Source: JAKACU01 sp021821185 (GTDB lineage: Bacteria > Bacillota > Bacilli > Alicyclobacillales > SLC66). Taken from it: DNA of 30,380 nucleotides. Below the pieces are notes generated by a model that saw only the letters and a list, made by a program, of their open reading frames with translations, did no database searches and was not told the origin of the DNA. The DNA lies in contig DAHWJX010000058.1 in the NCBI GenBank assembly GCA_027343965.1, positions 1 to 30,380 of the forward strand. Reading direction: 5' to 3'. The translations under genes and the position numbers were made by a program. Shown one piece after another: positions 14,508 through 23,432 of the stretch (position 1 is the stretch's first letter; each line of letters begins with the position of its first letter).

Positions 14508-15680
14508 ATGGCTAATCGCGTGCTTTTTATCGTCTTAGATTCGGTGGGGTTGGGACATGCTCCGGATGCAGCCGATTATGGGGATCAAGGGTCTAACACC
14601 CTGGGCAATGTGGCGATGGTTGTTGGCGGACTCAAGATTCCGCATCTCGCCAATCTTGGCCTTGGTCGCGTGGTGGCGATAAAAGGGGCTACTACCCAAC
14701 CTGTGGTTGGCGCTTATGGAGCTATGACACCGCAGTCTGCTGGCAAGGATACGACAAATGGACACATGGAATTTGTCGGGGTGACCCTGCGAACACTGTT
14801 ACCAACTTATCCGGATGGCTTTCCGCCTGAAATTATAGATACTTTTGAACAAAAGATCGGACGTAAGACGTTAGGCAACCGTCCGGCAAGTGGAACAAAA
14901 ATTATTGAAGAACTTGGTGACGAGCATGTTGCCACGGGGTATCCTATCATTTACACGTCTGGTGACAGTGTGTTTCAAATTGCCGCTCATGAGGAGGTCA
15001 TTCCGCTCAATCTCTTATATGAGTATTGTGAGATTGCGCGACATTTGTTGACGGGTCCGCATGCTGTGGGACGTGTCATTGCGCGGCCATTTGTTGGAAC
15101 ATCGGGTGCCTATACGAGAACATCACATAGACGAGACTATTCCCGTGATTTTGGGAGAACGATGCTAGAAGTACTTACGGATGCCGATATTCCGGTGATT
15201 GGCATTGGTAAAATTGCGGATATTTATGCGCAACGTGGTATTACACGATCCGTTCATACGGATAACAATGCCGATGGTATGGAAAAAATCCTTACGGCGA
15301 TGAAAGAGACACAAGGGCCCGCTCTTTTATTTGCTAATCTCGTTGACTTTGATATGTTATATGGCCATCGTAATGATCCTGTCGGATTTGCTCGTGCTAT
15401 TGAGGCGTTTGATAAGCGACTGCCTGATATCATAGATACACTAGACGGCAATGATCTTCTGCTTATCTCTGCTGATCATGGATGTGATCCTACAACGTCA
15501 GGCACAGATCATAGTCGCGAGTCGGTACCGATCTTGGCCTATGCCAAAAGTATGCGAGGTCCAACCGATCTAGGCATTCGCGATACCTATGCTGATGTGG
15601 GTGCAACGATCGCTGAGTATTTTCAGGTGTCATGGTCACAAGGAAAAGAGTTTCTTAGCCAACTCGAGGTGAATGTGTGA
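14508..15680 (+). CDS. deoB: Phosphopentomutase
   Basis: Converts ribose 1-phosphate or deoxyribose 1-phosphate to the 5-phosphate. 390 residues, the usual DeoB length, alkaline-phosphatase superfamily. Metal-binding motif LDSVGLGHAPD (10-20), the phosphorylated-threonine region GKDTTNGHMEF (79-89), and the C-terminal metal site SADHGCDPTTSGTDHSRE with the cap domain between. The ATG at 14508 follows AGAGGG; an upstream in-frame extension to 14289 lies inside the permease gene and is discounted. The substrate arises from DeoD and Pdp in this locus; the deoxy product goes to DeoC. Confidence 0.95.
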   Translation: MANRVLFIVLDSVGLGHAPDAADYGDQGSNTLGNVAMVVGGLKIPHLANLGLGRVVAIKGATTQPVVGAYGAMTPQSAGKDTTNGHMEFVGVTLRTLLPTYPDGFPPEIIDTFEQKIGRKTLGNRPASGTKIIEELGDEHVATGYPIIYTSGDSVFQIAAHEEVIPLNLLYEYCEIARHLLTGPHAVGRVIARPFVGTSGAYTRTSHRRDYSRDFGRTMLEVLTDADIPVIGIGKIADIYAQRGITRSVHTDNNADGMEKILTAMKETQGPALLFANLVDFDMLYGHRNDPVGFARAIEAFDKRLPDIIDTLDGNDLLLISADHGCDPTTSGTDHSRESVPILAYAKSMRGPTDLGIRDTYADVGATIAEYFQVSWSQGKEFLSQLEVNV

Positions 15681-16432
15681 TGGAGACAGCCTCTTTACGT
15701 GAACAATTTGTCGCGCTTTTTGGTGCGCGTGGTGGAGACGCTTTAGCACGGTGTGCGGTGCCGTACGAAGCGTCAGGTGAGTCTGCTGTGCAACGACTGG
15801 CGAAAAGTATCGATCACACGTTACTCAAACCAGAAGCGACCATGGAGCAGGTGCGATTATTATGTGAGGAGGCGAAGCAATTTTTCGTAGCCTCAGTTTG
15901 TGTAAATTCGACATTTGTACCGTTGGTCACAAAATCTTTGCAGGGATCGACGGTCAAAGTCTGCTCTGTGGTGGGGTTCCCACTGGGTGCGATGAGCTCA
16001 AAAGCTAAAGCGTATGAAGCTGCTTTGGCTGTGGAGCAAGGTGCAGATGAGATTGATATGGTCATCGCGCTTGGCTTAATAAAAGGTGGCGCGTGGGAAC
16101 GTGTTGAACAAGACATCGCGCAGGTACGGACGGCTATTTCGGGGAAGATTCTCAAAGTCATTCTTGAGACATCGCTCTTGACGCAAGAAGAGAAGATTTT
16201 CGCTGCTCTCACGGCGGTACTCGCAAAGGCTGATTTTGTAAAAACCTCAACGGGTTTTGCCGATGGTGGAGCTACCCTGGCCGACGTGTCCTTATTACGT
16301 GAAACGGTTGGAAACGCGGCGAGCGTCAAAGCGTCAGGCGGCATTCGAACACGGCAAGAAGCGTTGGCGTTTTTAGAGGCTGGTGCAGACCGCATCGGTG
16401 CAAGTCAAACAAAAACGATTTTGGGCCTGTGA
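15680..16432 (+). CDS. deoC: Deoxyribose-phosphate aldolase
   Basis: Class I aldolase that splits 2-deoxyribose 5-phosphate into acetaldehyde and glyceraldehyde 3-phosphate. 250 residues with about 40 residues before the conserved IDHTLLKPEAT (44-54), a longer N-terminus than the usual 220-residue enzyme. Key residues are Asp126 (EIDMV), Schiff-base Lys188 (FVKTSTGF) and Lys217 (VKASGG). ATG 15680 overlaps the deoB stop (TGATG), with AGGTGA upstream. The acetaldehyde formed could be a substrate for the alcohol dehydrogenase encoded at 25115, though no link beyond co-location is seen. Confidence 0.94.
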   Translation: METASLREQFVALFGARGGDALARCAVPYEASGESAVQRLAKSIDHTLLKPEATMEQVRLLCEEAKQFFVASVCVNSTFVPLVTKSLQGSTVKVCSVVGFPLGAMSSKAKAYEAALAVEQGADEIDMVIALGLIKGGAWERVEQDIAQVRTAISGKILKVILETSLLTQEEKIFAALTAVLAKADFVKTSTGFADGGATLADVSLLRETVGNAASVKASGGIRTRQEALAFLEAGADRIGASQTKTILGL

Positions 16433-16463
16433 AGGCGCCAACTGAAGGCGGAGTGGATAATAG

Positions 16464-17777
16464 ATGGTTGAACTTCTTGAACTTATTGAAAAAACGCGCG
16501 ATGGAATTCATCTAAGTCTTGAGGATGTCGACCAACTTGTCACGGCAATTACTGACTATACGATACCCGACTACCAATTATCTGCGTGGCTGATGGCGGC
16601 GTATTGCAAAGGACTGTCGCTTGAAGAAGTTTATTGGTTAACAGATGCTGTCGCTCGCTCTGGCGGTCAGAGCGCCGAATCACTTGGCATCGTGGACAAA
16701 CACAGTACAGGTGGAGTCGGGGATAAAACGACCTTGATCTTAGCGCCGCTTGTGTCAAGCTTAGGCGTAGCCATGGCAAAAATGTCAGGACGAGGTCTTG
16801 GTCATACAGGGGGGACGCTCGACAAACTCGAAAGTATACCAGGTTATCACATTGACCTGACCAATGAAGCGATTCGCGCGCAAATGGAACACATCGGCAT
16901 CGCTGTGGTGGCGCAGACCGAGGAACTTGCACCGGCTGATAAACGAATGTATGCCTTGCGTGACGTAACAGCTACTGTAGATGACATTTCGCTCATTGCC
17001 ATCTCGATTATGTCCAAAAAGTTAGCGGCTGGCGCCAAAAATATCGTTCTGGATGTAAAAGTTGGCAATGGCGCATTTATGTCTTCACTGGAGAGTGCAC
17101 GTGACTTGGCTGGGCTCATGGTGCGTATTGGGACATTTCATGGTCGCCAAGTACGCGCTATTTTAACGCGGATGGATCAACCGCTCGGGTATGCTGTCGG
17201 CAATGCGATTGAAGTGAACGAAGCTATGCATTGCTTGCAAGGTTATGGGCCCGCTGATCTGCGAGAAGAAGTGATCGAGCTTGCCTGCCATATGGTATCC
17301 ATGGCCAAAGGCATATCCGTTGCTGATGCAAGGCAAGAGGTTGTCGATGCTTTGGATCATGGACGTGCTTGGGATCAATTTAAACGATGGATTGCAGCGC
17401 AAGGGGGCGATGTCTCTGTAGTCCAACAGGATCTGCCACTAGCTCCTATCTGCCACGACTGGGTTAGTGAGCAAGAAGGCATCGTGCGTGCCATTGATAC
17501 GCATGCGATTGGGAAAGTAGCGCTTGATCTAGGTGCTGGCCGCCACAGAATCAATGATCCGGTTGATCTTGGCGTTGGTTTGTTGTGTTTTGCGAAGGTG
17601 GGACAGAAGGTTAAAGCAGGCGATATTCTTGCGACTGTCTATGCACGAAGCGAGCAACATGCTGCAAGGGCGATTCAGCAATTGCAACAAGCGGTTACCA
17701 TAGGTGAAAAGAGTGTCGAGCGCGTCTCATCCGCGATTCTTGAAACCATTCTTTCGCAAGATGAGGTGTCTTTGTAA
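16464..17777 (+). CDS. pdp: Pyrimidine-nucleoside phosphorylase
   Basis: Phosphorolyses uridine, deoxyuridine and thymidine to base and pentose 1-phosphate. 437 residues, typical of Pdp/DeoA. The phosphate-binding motif is VDKHSTGGVGDKTT (77-90), then KMSGRGLGHTGGTLDKLESI (109-128) and DVKVGNGAFM near 199. The C-terminal alpha/beta domain ends at 17777. The ATG is preceded by GGCGGAG. Pdp-type (broad pyrimidine specificity) is more likely than the strict thymidine enzyme because of the Bacilli context, but sequence alone does not prove it. Confidence 0.92.
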   Translation: MVELLELIEKTRDGIHLSLEDVDQLVTAITDYTIPDYQLSAWLMAAYCKGLSLEEVYWLTDAVARSGGQSAESLGIVDKHSTGGVGDKTTLILAPLVSSLGVAMAKMSGRGLGHTGGTLDKLESIPGYHIDLTNEAIRAQMEHIGIAVVAQTEELAPADKRMYALRDVTATVDDISLIAISIMSKKLAAGAKNIVLDVKVGNGAFMSSLESARDLAGLMVRIGTFHGRQVRAILTRMDQPLGYAVGNAIEVNEAMHCLQGYGPADLREEVIELACHMVSMAKGISVADARQEVVDALDHGRAWDQFKRWIAAQGGDVSVVQQDLPLAPICHDWVSEQEGIVRAIDTHAIGKVALDLGAGRHRINDPVDLGVGLLCFAKVGQKVKAGDILATVYARSEQHAARAIQQLQQAVTIGEKSVERVSSAILETILSQDEVSL

Positions 17778-17790
17778 AGGAGCCATAGAC

Positions 17791-18207
17791 GTGAACCAAG
17801 TGATAGACTGGAGCGCCCTGAAGGAAGCGGCGTTAGCAGCTAGAAAACAGGCTTATGTACCTTACTCTTCCTTTGCTGTGGGTGCAGCCTTACTTGATGA
17901 AAAAGGTAGCATCTTTGCAGGTTGCAATATCGAAAACGCATCTTATGGTTTGACCAACTGTGCGGAACGAACGGCCGTTTTTTCGATGGCAGCAAGTGGG
18001 GGCCGTACGATTAAAGCGATCGCTGTCGTTGCTGATTCGCCGGCCGCGATCTCGCCTTGTGGGGCATGTCGTCAGGTTTTGGCTGAATTTTCACAGGCAG
18101 ATACGCCCGTTCTCTTATTTAATTTGTTAGAGGATACTGTGCAAACTACGGTTGGGGATCTGTTGCCGTATGGGTTTTCAAAGCAGGATATGAAGCATGC
18201 TACATAA
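17791..18207 (+). CDS. cdd: Cytidine deaminase
   Basis: Zinc enzyme that converts cytidine and deoxycytidine to uridine and deoxyuridine, supplying Pdp. 138 residues, the small tetrameric class. Zinc and catalytic residues are Cys57 and Glu59 (NCAERTA) and Cys90/Cys93 (SPCGACRQ). The substrate-binding GCNIENASYG lies at 44-53. GTG 17791 follows AAAGGAG; longer in-frame reading into pdp has no support. It is the last gene of the nucleoside unit, with a terminator after it. Confidence 0.94.
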   Translation: MNQVIDWSALKEAALAARKQAYVPYSSFAVGAALLDEKGSIFAGCNIENASYGLTNCAERTAVFSMAASGGRTIKAIAVVADSPAAISPCGACRQVLAEFSQADTPVLLFNLLEDTVQTTVGDLLPYGFSKQDMKHAT

Positions 18208-18210
18208 TGC

Positions 18211-18241
18211 GTGGTGACTGTTCTTGGTCACCACCTATTTT
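18211..18241 (+). terminator. Terminator of the nucleoside operon
   Basis: GTGGTGAC (18211-18218) with GTCACCAC (18227-18234), 8-nt loop, followed by CTATTTTTG. Confidence 0.85.
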
Positions 18242-18258
18242 TGTTTCAGATCCTGATG

Positions 18259-18264
18259 TATAAT
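18259..18264 (+). promoter_or_regulatory. -10 box of the ABC exporter genes
   Basis: Consensus TATAAT 36 nt upstream of the probable start. The -35 region would fall in the T tract of the preceding terminator and is weak. Confidence 0.45.
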
Positions 18265-18299
18265 CGCACAGATACGATTATTTGGAGATGGTCGCCTTG

Positions 18300-20024
18300 A
18301 TGCGTTTGCTTCGCTATTTATCTCCTTACCGATGGAAAATTTTCGTCATTATTGTCCTCGTTTTTTTACAATCACTTTCTAGTTTATATCTCCCACATCT
18401 TATGTCTCAGATTGTTGACAATGGTGTTCTTGGTCATGATATGGCGACGATCCTGCAATTGGGCGGTTTCATGCTCGTTATATCGATTGTAGGCGGAGTA
18501 TGCTCGATTGCTGCAAGTTACTTTGCCTCGAAAGTGTCGATGGGTTTTGGTCGGGACTTGCGATCGAAGGTGTTCTCGCGCGTTGAACATTATACGTTGC
18601 ACGAAATTTCAACGATCGGTACAGCTTCATTGATTACGCGAACAACGAACGACATTACCCAGGTTCAGCAGCTGGCGAACATGATGTTGCGCATGATGGT
18701 GATGGCACCGCTTACTGCCATCGGCGGCATCATTATGGCAGTTACAACAGATGCCCACCTATCGTTAGTTATCGTTGGTATTTTGCCTGTATTGGCTATT
18801 GCTATTTTCTCGATCTTAGGGCGGGCAACGAAACTCTTTAAAAGTATGCAAGTGAAAATCGACACCCTCAATCGCGTGTTGCGTGAAGGACTCACTGGTG
18901 TGCGTGTGATTCGATCGTTCAATCGTGGAATGTTTGAGAACCATCGTTTTGATATGGCTAATCTGGATTTGACATCGACGTCGATTCAAGTCAATAAGAT
19001 TATGGCCCTGATGTTTCCTTTGATGATGCTGATCATCAATTTTTCTACGGTCGCTATCGTGTGGTTTGGGGGGCTTCGCGTCGGTGTCGGACAAATGCAA
19101 ATCGGCAGTTTGATGGCATTCATTCAATACGTGATGCAAATTTTGTTTTCTGTCATGATGGTTTCGATGATGTCTTTTATGATCCCGCGCGCATCCGCTT
19201 CTGCCGCTCGTATCAACGAAGTGCTTGAAACTGAGCCGGAGATTACCGATCCGATCAACCCGAAAGATGAGCAAGGTGACGTCGGTTTGGTTGAATTTCG
19301 GGACGTGAGTTTTTATTATCCGGGTGCTAAACAGGCAGCATTGCAACATGTGTCGTTTATGGCGCAGGCTGGCGCGGTCACTGCTATCATTGGTGGTACA
19401 GGATCAGGCAAATCAACCTTGCTCCACATGATCACTCGCTTTTATGATGCAACGCAGGGGCAGATTCTTATTGATGGCATAGACGTGCGAGAATTGTCGC
19501 AAGAGAGATTACGTGCCAAGATGGGCTATGTTCCACAACAAGCGGTACTTTTTTCAGGATCGATCAAGGAGAATATCCGTTATGGCAAGGCGGATGCAAC
19601 AGATGATGAAATTCGTCATGCGGCGGATGTGGCGCAGGCGACTGAATTTATCTCGAAGATGCCCGATACGTTTGATGCTGAGATAACACAAGGGGGCACG
19701 AATGTATCAGGGGGTCAGAAGCAACGACTGTCGATCGCAAGAGCTCTTGTACGCAGACCTCGCATTTACTTGTTCGATGACAGTTTCTCTGCCCTCGATT
19801 TTAAGACGGATGCCGCACTGCGTGCTGCCTTAAAACCTGAAGTTCTACAATCAACAGTATTGATCGTAGCGCAAAGAGTCTCGACGGTCATTGAGGCCGA
19901 TCAAATTATCGTGCTTGATGAGGGTAAAGTGGAGGGCATCGGTACGCATGATACGTTGTTACACTCATGCAATGCTTATCAAGAGATCGTTGCTTCGCAG
20001 TTGGCTAAGGGGGAAAGTGCATGA
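18300..20024 (+). CDS. ABC exporter half-transporter with degenerate catalytic site
   Basis: 574-residue multidrug-type exporter subunit: six membrane helices in residues 1-310, nucleotide-binding domain in about 340-574. Walker A GGTGSGKST lies near 364-372 and the signature NVSGGQKQR near 468-476. Walker B reads YLFDDSFSALD, with Asp where the catalytic Glu normally stands. That substitution in one of two adjacent subunits is the hallmark of heterodimeric exporters such as BmrC/D and LmrC/D. The start is uncertain: ATG 18300 or TTG 18297 behind GGAG. The stop overlaps the next ATG by 4 nt. The exported substrate is unknown. Confidence 0.88.
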   Translation: MRLLRYLSPYRWKIFVIIVLVFLQSLSSLYLPHLMSQIVDNGVLGHDMATILQLGGFMLVISIVGGVCSIAASYFASKVSMGFGRDLRSKVFSRVEHYTLHEISTIGTASLITRTTNDITQVQQLANMMLRMMVMAPLTAIGGIIMAVTTDAHLSLVIVGILPVLAIAIFSILGRATKLFKSMQVKIDTLNRVLREGLTGVRVIRSFNRGMFENHRFDMANLDLTSTSIQVNKIMALMFPLMMLIINFSTVAIVWFGGLRVGVGQMQIGSLMAFIQYVMQILFSVMMVSMMSFMIPRASASAARINEVLETEPEITDPINPKDEQGDVGLVEFRDVSFYYPGAKQAALQHVSFMAQAGAVTAIIGGTGSGKSTLLHMITRFYDATQGQILIDGIDVRELSQERLRAKMGYVPQQAVLFSGSIKENIRYGKADATDDEIRHAADVAQATEFISKMPDTFDAEITQGGTNVSGGQKQRLSIARALVRRPRIYLFDDSFSALDFKTDAALRAALKPEVLQSTVLIVAQRVSTVIEADQIIVLDEGKVEGIGTHDTLLHSCNAYQEIVASQLAKGESA

Positions 20025-21883
20025 ACGCGCCGCGCAAAGAAACTGGCTCGCCTGGCCTAGGATTTCGAGGGCTCGGTGCTATGGGTATGCCCGTGCAAAA
20101 GCCTAAAAATTTCAAGGCTACTCTAGTTCGTTTCCTTACCTATCTGACGCCGCATCGGCTTGCTTTATCGTTCGTTGCACTAGCTGCCATCTGTAGCACT
20201 TTATTTAGCGTTTTTAGTCCGAAGCTTCTCAGTGAAATCATAACAGATATTTTGCAGGGATTTATCGTTCATGAGCGAACAGGCGTAAGCGTCAACTTTC
20301 AACAGATTGGACATCTTATTATTTTGCTTTGCGGCCTGTATCTATTTAGCTCCCTATTTAGTTACATACAACAATATGTGATGGCCGGTATTGCGCAAAA
20401 AACGGTCTATCAGTTACGAAGGCAAGTTCATGAGAAATTATCGCGCTTACCACTTCAATTTTATGATGTTCATCCTCATGGGGATATCTTAAGCCGCTTT
20501 ATCAATGATTTTGACAATATCAGCAACACCTTGCAACAAAGTTTAACCCAATTGATTACGTCTGTGATTACTTTAGTTGGGGTCATCATCATGATGATAA
20601 CAATTAATGTTTGGATGACGCTGGTGGTCTTTGTAACCTTGCCATTAAGTGTCTTTGCCGCGCGTTTTATTGCAACACGATCGCAACGGTATTTCATTGG
20701 TCAACAGCGAGTCTTAGGTCAACTCAATGGCCATGTTGAAGAAATGTACACGGGGCACACGATCATCAAGGCGTTTGGTCTTGAGAAAAAATCGCTAGCT
20801 GAGTTTGAATCTATGAATGCATCCTTATATGAAGTGGGATACAAAGCCCAATTTATTTCAGGGATTATCATGCCCGTCATGGGCTTTATCGGCAATATCG
20901 GGTACGTCTTAGTCAGTGTCGTTGGGAGTTTACTCGTGTTCAACGGTGTTATTGAGATCGGGGCTATTGTTGCTTTTACACAGTATTCAGGGCAATTTTC
21001 TCAGCCGATCACCCAACTTGCCAGCATTGCCAATATCATTCAGTCGACGATGGCATCTGCTGAACGCGTCTTTGAAATTTTGGACGAACCTGAAGAAGTA
21101 CCCGATACAACGATGCCGCAAGAACTTGTTGCACCTCATGGCAATGTTATGTTTGAGCAAGTTCACTTCTCCTATGCAGAAGACGAACCTTTGATTGAGA
21201 ACATGAATGTTGATGTAAAAAGTGGGCAAATGATCGCCATTGTCGGCCCGACTGGTGCAGGTAAAACAACGATCGTGAATCTTCTGATGCGTTTTTACGA
21301 ATTGCAAGGAGGTTTCATCAGTATTGACGGTGTCGATATTACCCGCTTGACAAGAGAGAATCTTCGCAGTTTGTTTGGGATGGTATTGCAAGACACCTGG
21401 CTTTTTCGTGGTACGATCCTGGAGAATATCGCTTATGGACGGCTTAGGGCTACACGTGAAGATGTGGTAATGGCCGCGCAAGCAGCGCATGCTGATCATT
21501 TTATTCGGACATTACCAGATGGCTACGATACGATGTTGCATGAAGAAGCGACCGATCTGTCTCAAGGGCAAAAGCAACTTTTAACAATTGCCCGGGCAAT
21601 TTTAGCAAATCCGTCCATTTTATTACTTGATGAGGCGACAAGTAGCGTTGACACGCGAACAGAAGTCCAAATTCAAAAGGCTATGCAAGAACTCAGGCAG
21701 GGAAAAACGAGTTTCGTTATCGCACATAGGTTGTCAACGATCCGCGATGCGGATTGGATTCTCGTGATGAACCATGGACGCGTTATCGAACAAGGTACCC
21801 ATACGCAATTAATGCATGATCATGGGTTTTACGCGTCACTGTATAACAGTCAATTTGCGGCAGCCACGCAAGAGGCTTTCTAA
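20021..21883 (+). CDS. ABC exporter half-transporter, catalytic partner
   Basis: 620-residue subunit with an N-terminal extension of about 35 residues (Gly/Pro-rich, basic) before the membrane domain. Walker A GPTGAGKTT lies near 408-416, and Walker B ILLLDEATSSVD near 533-544 keeps the catalytic Glu. The signature is DLSQGQKQ rather than the usual LSGGQ, the expected partner change for an asymmetric heterodimer. Translation is coupled to the upstream subunit (ATGA overlap). It is likely a multidrug or lipid exporter; no regulator gene adjoins. Confidence 0.9.
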   Translation: MNAPRKETGSPGLGFRGLGAMGMPVQKPKNFKATLVRFLTYLTPHRLALSFVALAAICSTLFSVFSPKLLSEIITDILQGFIVHERTGVSVNFQQIGHLIILLCGLYLFSSLFSYIQQYVMAGIAQKTVYQLRRQVHEKLSRLPLQFYDVHPHGDILSRFINDFDNISNTLQQSLTQLITSVITLVGVIIMMITINVWMTLVVFVTLPLSVFAARFIATRSQRYFIGQQRVLGQLNGHVEEMYTGHTIIKAFGLEKKSLAEFESMNASLYEVGYKAQFISGIIMPVMGFIGNIGYVLVSVVGSLLVFNGVIEIGAIVAFTQYSGQFSQPITQLASIANIIQSTMASAERVFEILDEPEEVPDTTMPQELVAPHGNVMFEQVHFSYAEDEPLIENMNVDVKSGQMIAIVGPTGAGKTTIVNLLMRFYELQGGFISIDGVDITRLTRENLRSLFGMVLQDTWLFRGTILENIAYGRLRATREDVVMAAQAAHADHFIRTLPDGYDTMLHEEATDLSQGQKQLLTIARAILANPSILLLDEATSSVDTRTEVQIQKAMQELRQGKTSFVIAHRLSTIRDADWILVMNHGRVIEQGTHTQLMHDHGFYASLYNSQFAAATQEAF

Positions 21884-21921
21884 AAAAGTTAGTTATACTA
21901 GGCAGAAAACAGTTTCTTTGC

Positions 21922-21957
21922 TATACTATGTTTGTTGGATAAATAAACTTACATAGT
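21922..21957. promoter_or_regulatory. xylA promoter -10 and 33-bp palindromic operator
   Basis: TATACT (21922-21927) overlaps the left arm ACTATGT (21925-21931) of an inverted repeat whose right arm ACATAGT lies at 21951-21957. Inside are GTTTGTT and AATAAAC, partly symmetrical, which resembles the XylR operator core of Bacillus. Repression by a XylR-type protein is a guess; no xylR is in the window. Confidence 0.5.
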
Positions 21958-21984
21958 GATCAACAAAGAAAGGTGTTGATATCG

Positions 21985-23301
21985 TTGACGTATTTTAATG
22001 ATGTGGCGAAGATTCGATATGAAGGTAGACATTCAACCAATCCATTGGCTTTTAAGGAATACAACGCCGATGAAGTTGTTCGTGGGAAAACAATGGCGGA
22101 ACATTTGCGTTTTGCCGTGAGTTATTGGCACACCTTTACGCTTTCGGGATCAGATCCATTTGGCATGCCGACGATGCTGCGCCCTTGGGATGGCTATAGT
22201 GGCCTTGATCTTGCTAAGAAACGTGTGGAAGCGTCTTTTGAGTTCTACGAGAAACTAGGCGTAGAATACTTTTGTTTTCATGACCGCGATATCGCTCCGG
22301 AAGGGCATACTCTGCGTGAGACAAATAAAAATTTGGATGTTGTTGTCGCGATGATGCAGGATTATATGAAATCTTCCGGCAAGAAATTATTGTGGAATAC
22401 GCAAAATATGTTCTCTCATCCGCGTTTTGTGCATGGTGCGGCTACGTCACCTTTTGCAGATGTTTTTGCCTATGCCGCAGCACAAGTGAAAAAGAGCCTT
22501 GAAGTTGCATTGACCCTTGGTGCCCAAAACTACGTGTTTTGGGGTGGTCGGGAAGGCTATGAGACTCTTTTAAATACGGACATGAAATTTGAGCTGGATA
22601 ACATGGCCAGATTGCTATCGCTCGCTTGTGATTATGCCGATGAGATCGGCTTTACAGGACAGTTCTTGCTAGAACCGAAACCCAAGGAGCCGACAAAGCA
22701 TCAGTATGATTATGATGCGACAACGTCTATTGCGTTCTTGCAAAAGTACGGGTTGCAAGATCGCTTCAAACTCAATATCGAAGCGAACCACGCGATGCTC
22801 GCCGGCCATACGTTCGAGCATGAACTGATGGTGAGTCGGATCAACGGTATGTTAGGTTCTGTTGACGCCAATCAAGGTGACTCGTTGCTTGGATGGGATA
22901 CGGATGAGTTTCCAACAGATTTGTATAGTACGACGCTCGCCATGGTGCAAGTGCTTAAAAATGACGGATTACATTCAGGTGGTCTAAATTTCGATGCGAA
23001 AGTACGTCGGGGTTCAATGACACCGCTTGATTTGTTTTACGGTCACATTGTGGGTATGGATTCGTTTGCCCGCGGGCTTAAAGTGGCGGCCAAGTTAGTA
23101 GAAGATGCTGTGTTTGATCAAGTGGTGGCAAATCGGTACGCGAGTTATCAAAGTGGAATTGGACAAGAGATCGTGCAAGGCAAAGCGACCATGCAGTCAT
23201 TAGAACAGTATGTGCTTGACAAACCGATCAAGCTAGAAATATCTGGGCGCCAAGAGTTGCTTTTAGCTAAGTTGAATCAGTATTTGATGACGGTAGAATA
23301 A
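21985..23301 (+). CDS. xylA: Xylose isomerase
   Basis: Interconverts xylose and xylulose (and glucose/fructose). 438 residues, the longer class II enzyme. Active-site region FHDRDIAPEG (98-107), metal-site segments LEPKPKEPTKHQ near 227, EANHAMLAGH near 265 and DANQGDSLLGWDTDEFP near 293. The TTG at 21985 is chosen because AAAGGTG lies 9 nt upstream; no ATG fits the conserved N-terminus MTYFNDVAKIRYEG. It stands alone: no xylulokinase, transporter or regulator adjoins. A terminator follows. Confidence 0.94.
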   Translation: MTYFNDVAKIRYEGRHSTNPLAFKEYNADEVVRGKTMAEHLRFAVSYWHTFTLSGSDPFGMPTMLRPWDGYSGLDLAKKRVEASFEFYEKLGVEYFCFHDRDIAPEGHTLRETNKNLDVVVAMMQDYMKSSGKKLLWNTQNMFSHPRFVHGAATSPFADVFAYAAAQVKKSLEVALTLGAQNYVFWGGREGYETLLNTDMKFELDNMARLLSLACDYADEIGFTGQFLLEPKPKEPTKHQYDYDATTSIAFLQKYGLQDRFKLNIEANHAMLAGHTFEHELMVSRINGMLGSVDANQGDSLLGWDTDEFPTDLYSTTLAMVQVLKNDGLHSGGLNFDAKVRRGSMTPLDLFYGHIVGMDSFARGLKVAAKLVEDAVFDQVVANRYASYQSGIGQEIVQGKATMQSLEQYVLDKPIKLEISGRQELLLAKLNQYLMTVE

Positions 23302-23331
23302 TCCAAAGCTAAAAAAGAACATGGCATTTTC

Positions 23332-23379
23332 GAGGTGGTTCAATAGAGCTCGCAGGGGCTCTGTTAGATCACCTCATTT
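23332..23379 (+). terminator. Terminator after xylA
   Basis: GAGGTG (23332-23337) with CACCTC (23370-23375) and an inner AGAGC/GCTCT stem, followed by ATTTT. The intervening stem contains GU pairs. Confidence 0.65.
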
Positions 23380-23383
23380 TCAT

Positions 23384-23398
23384 ATATAATAATAACTA
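23384..23398. promoter_or_regulatory. Promoter -10 and imperfect Per box of perR
   Basis: TATAAT (23385-23390) lies within a stretch matching the Per box TTATAATNATTATAA at 11 of 14 fixed positions. Its place upstream of perR suggests autoregulation. Because the DNA is AT-rich, part of the match may be chance. Confidence 0.4.
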
Positions 23399-23432
23399 CT
23401 ATGTACTAATGTCGGCCATTGTGGAGGTTTGT

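Noticed and set aside
15814..16395. 193-codon minus-strand frame opposite deoC
   Set aside because: Antisense shadow of a strongly conserved enzyme, without ribosome binding site or recognisable domain.
18816..19349. 177-codon minus-strand frame opposite the ABC exporter gene
   Set aside because: Rich in His, Arg and Asn as expected from reverse reading of membrane-protein codons; no start signals.
20987..21499. 170-codon minus-strand frame in the second ABC subunit
   Set aside because: Shadow of a conserved ATPase domain; no independent support.
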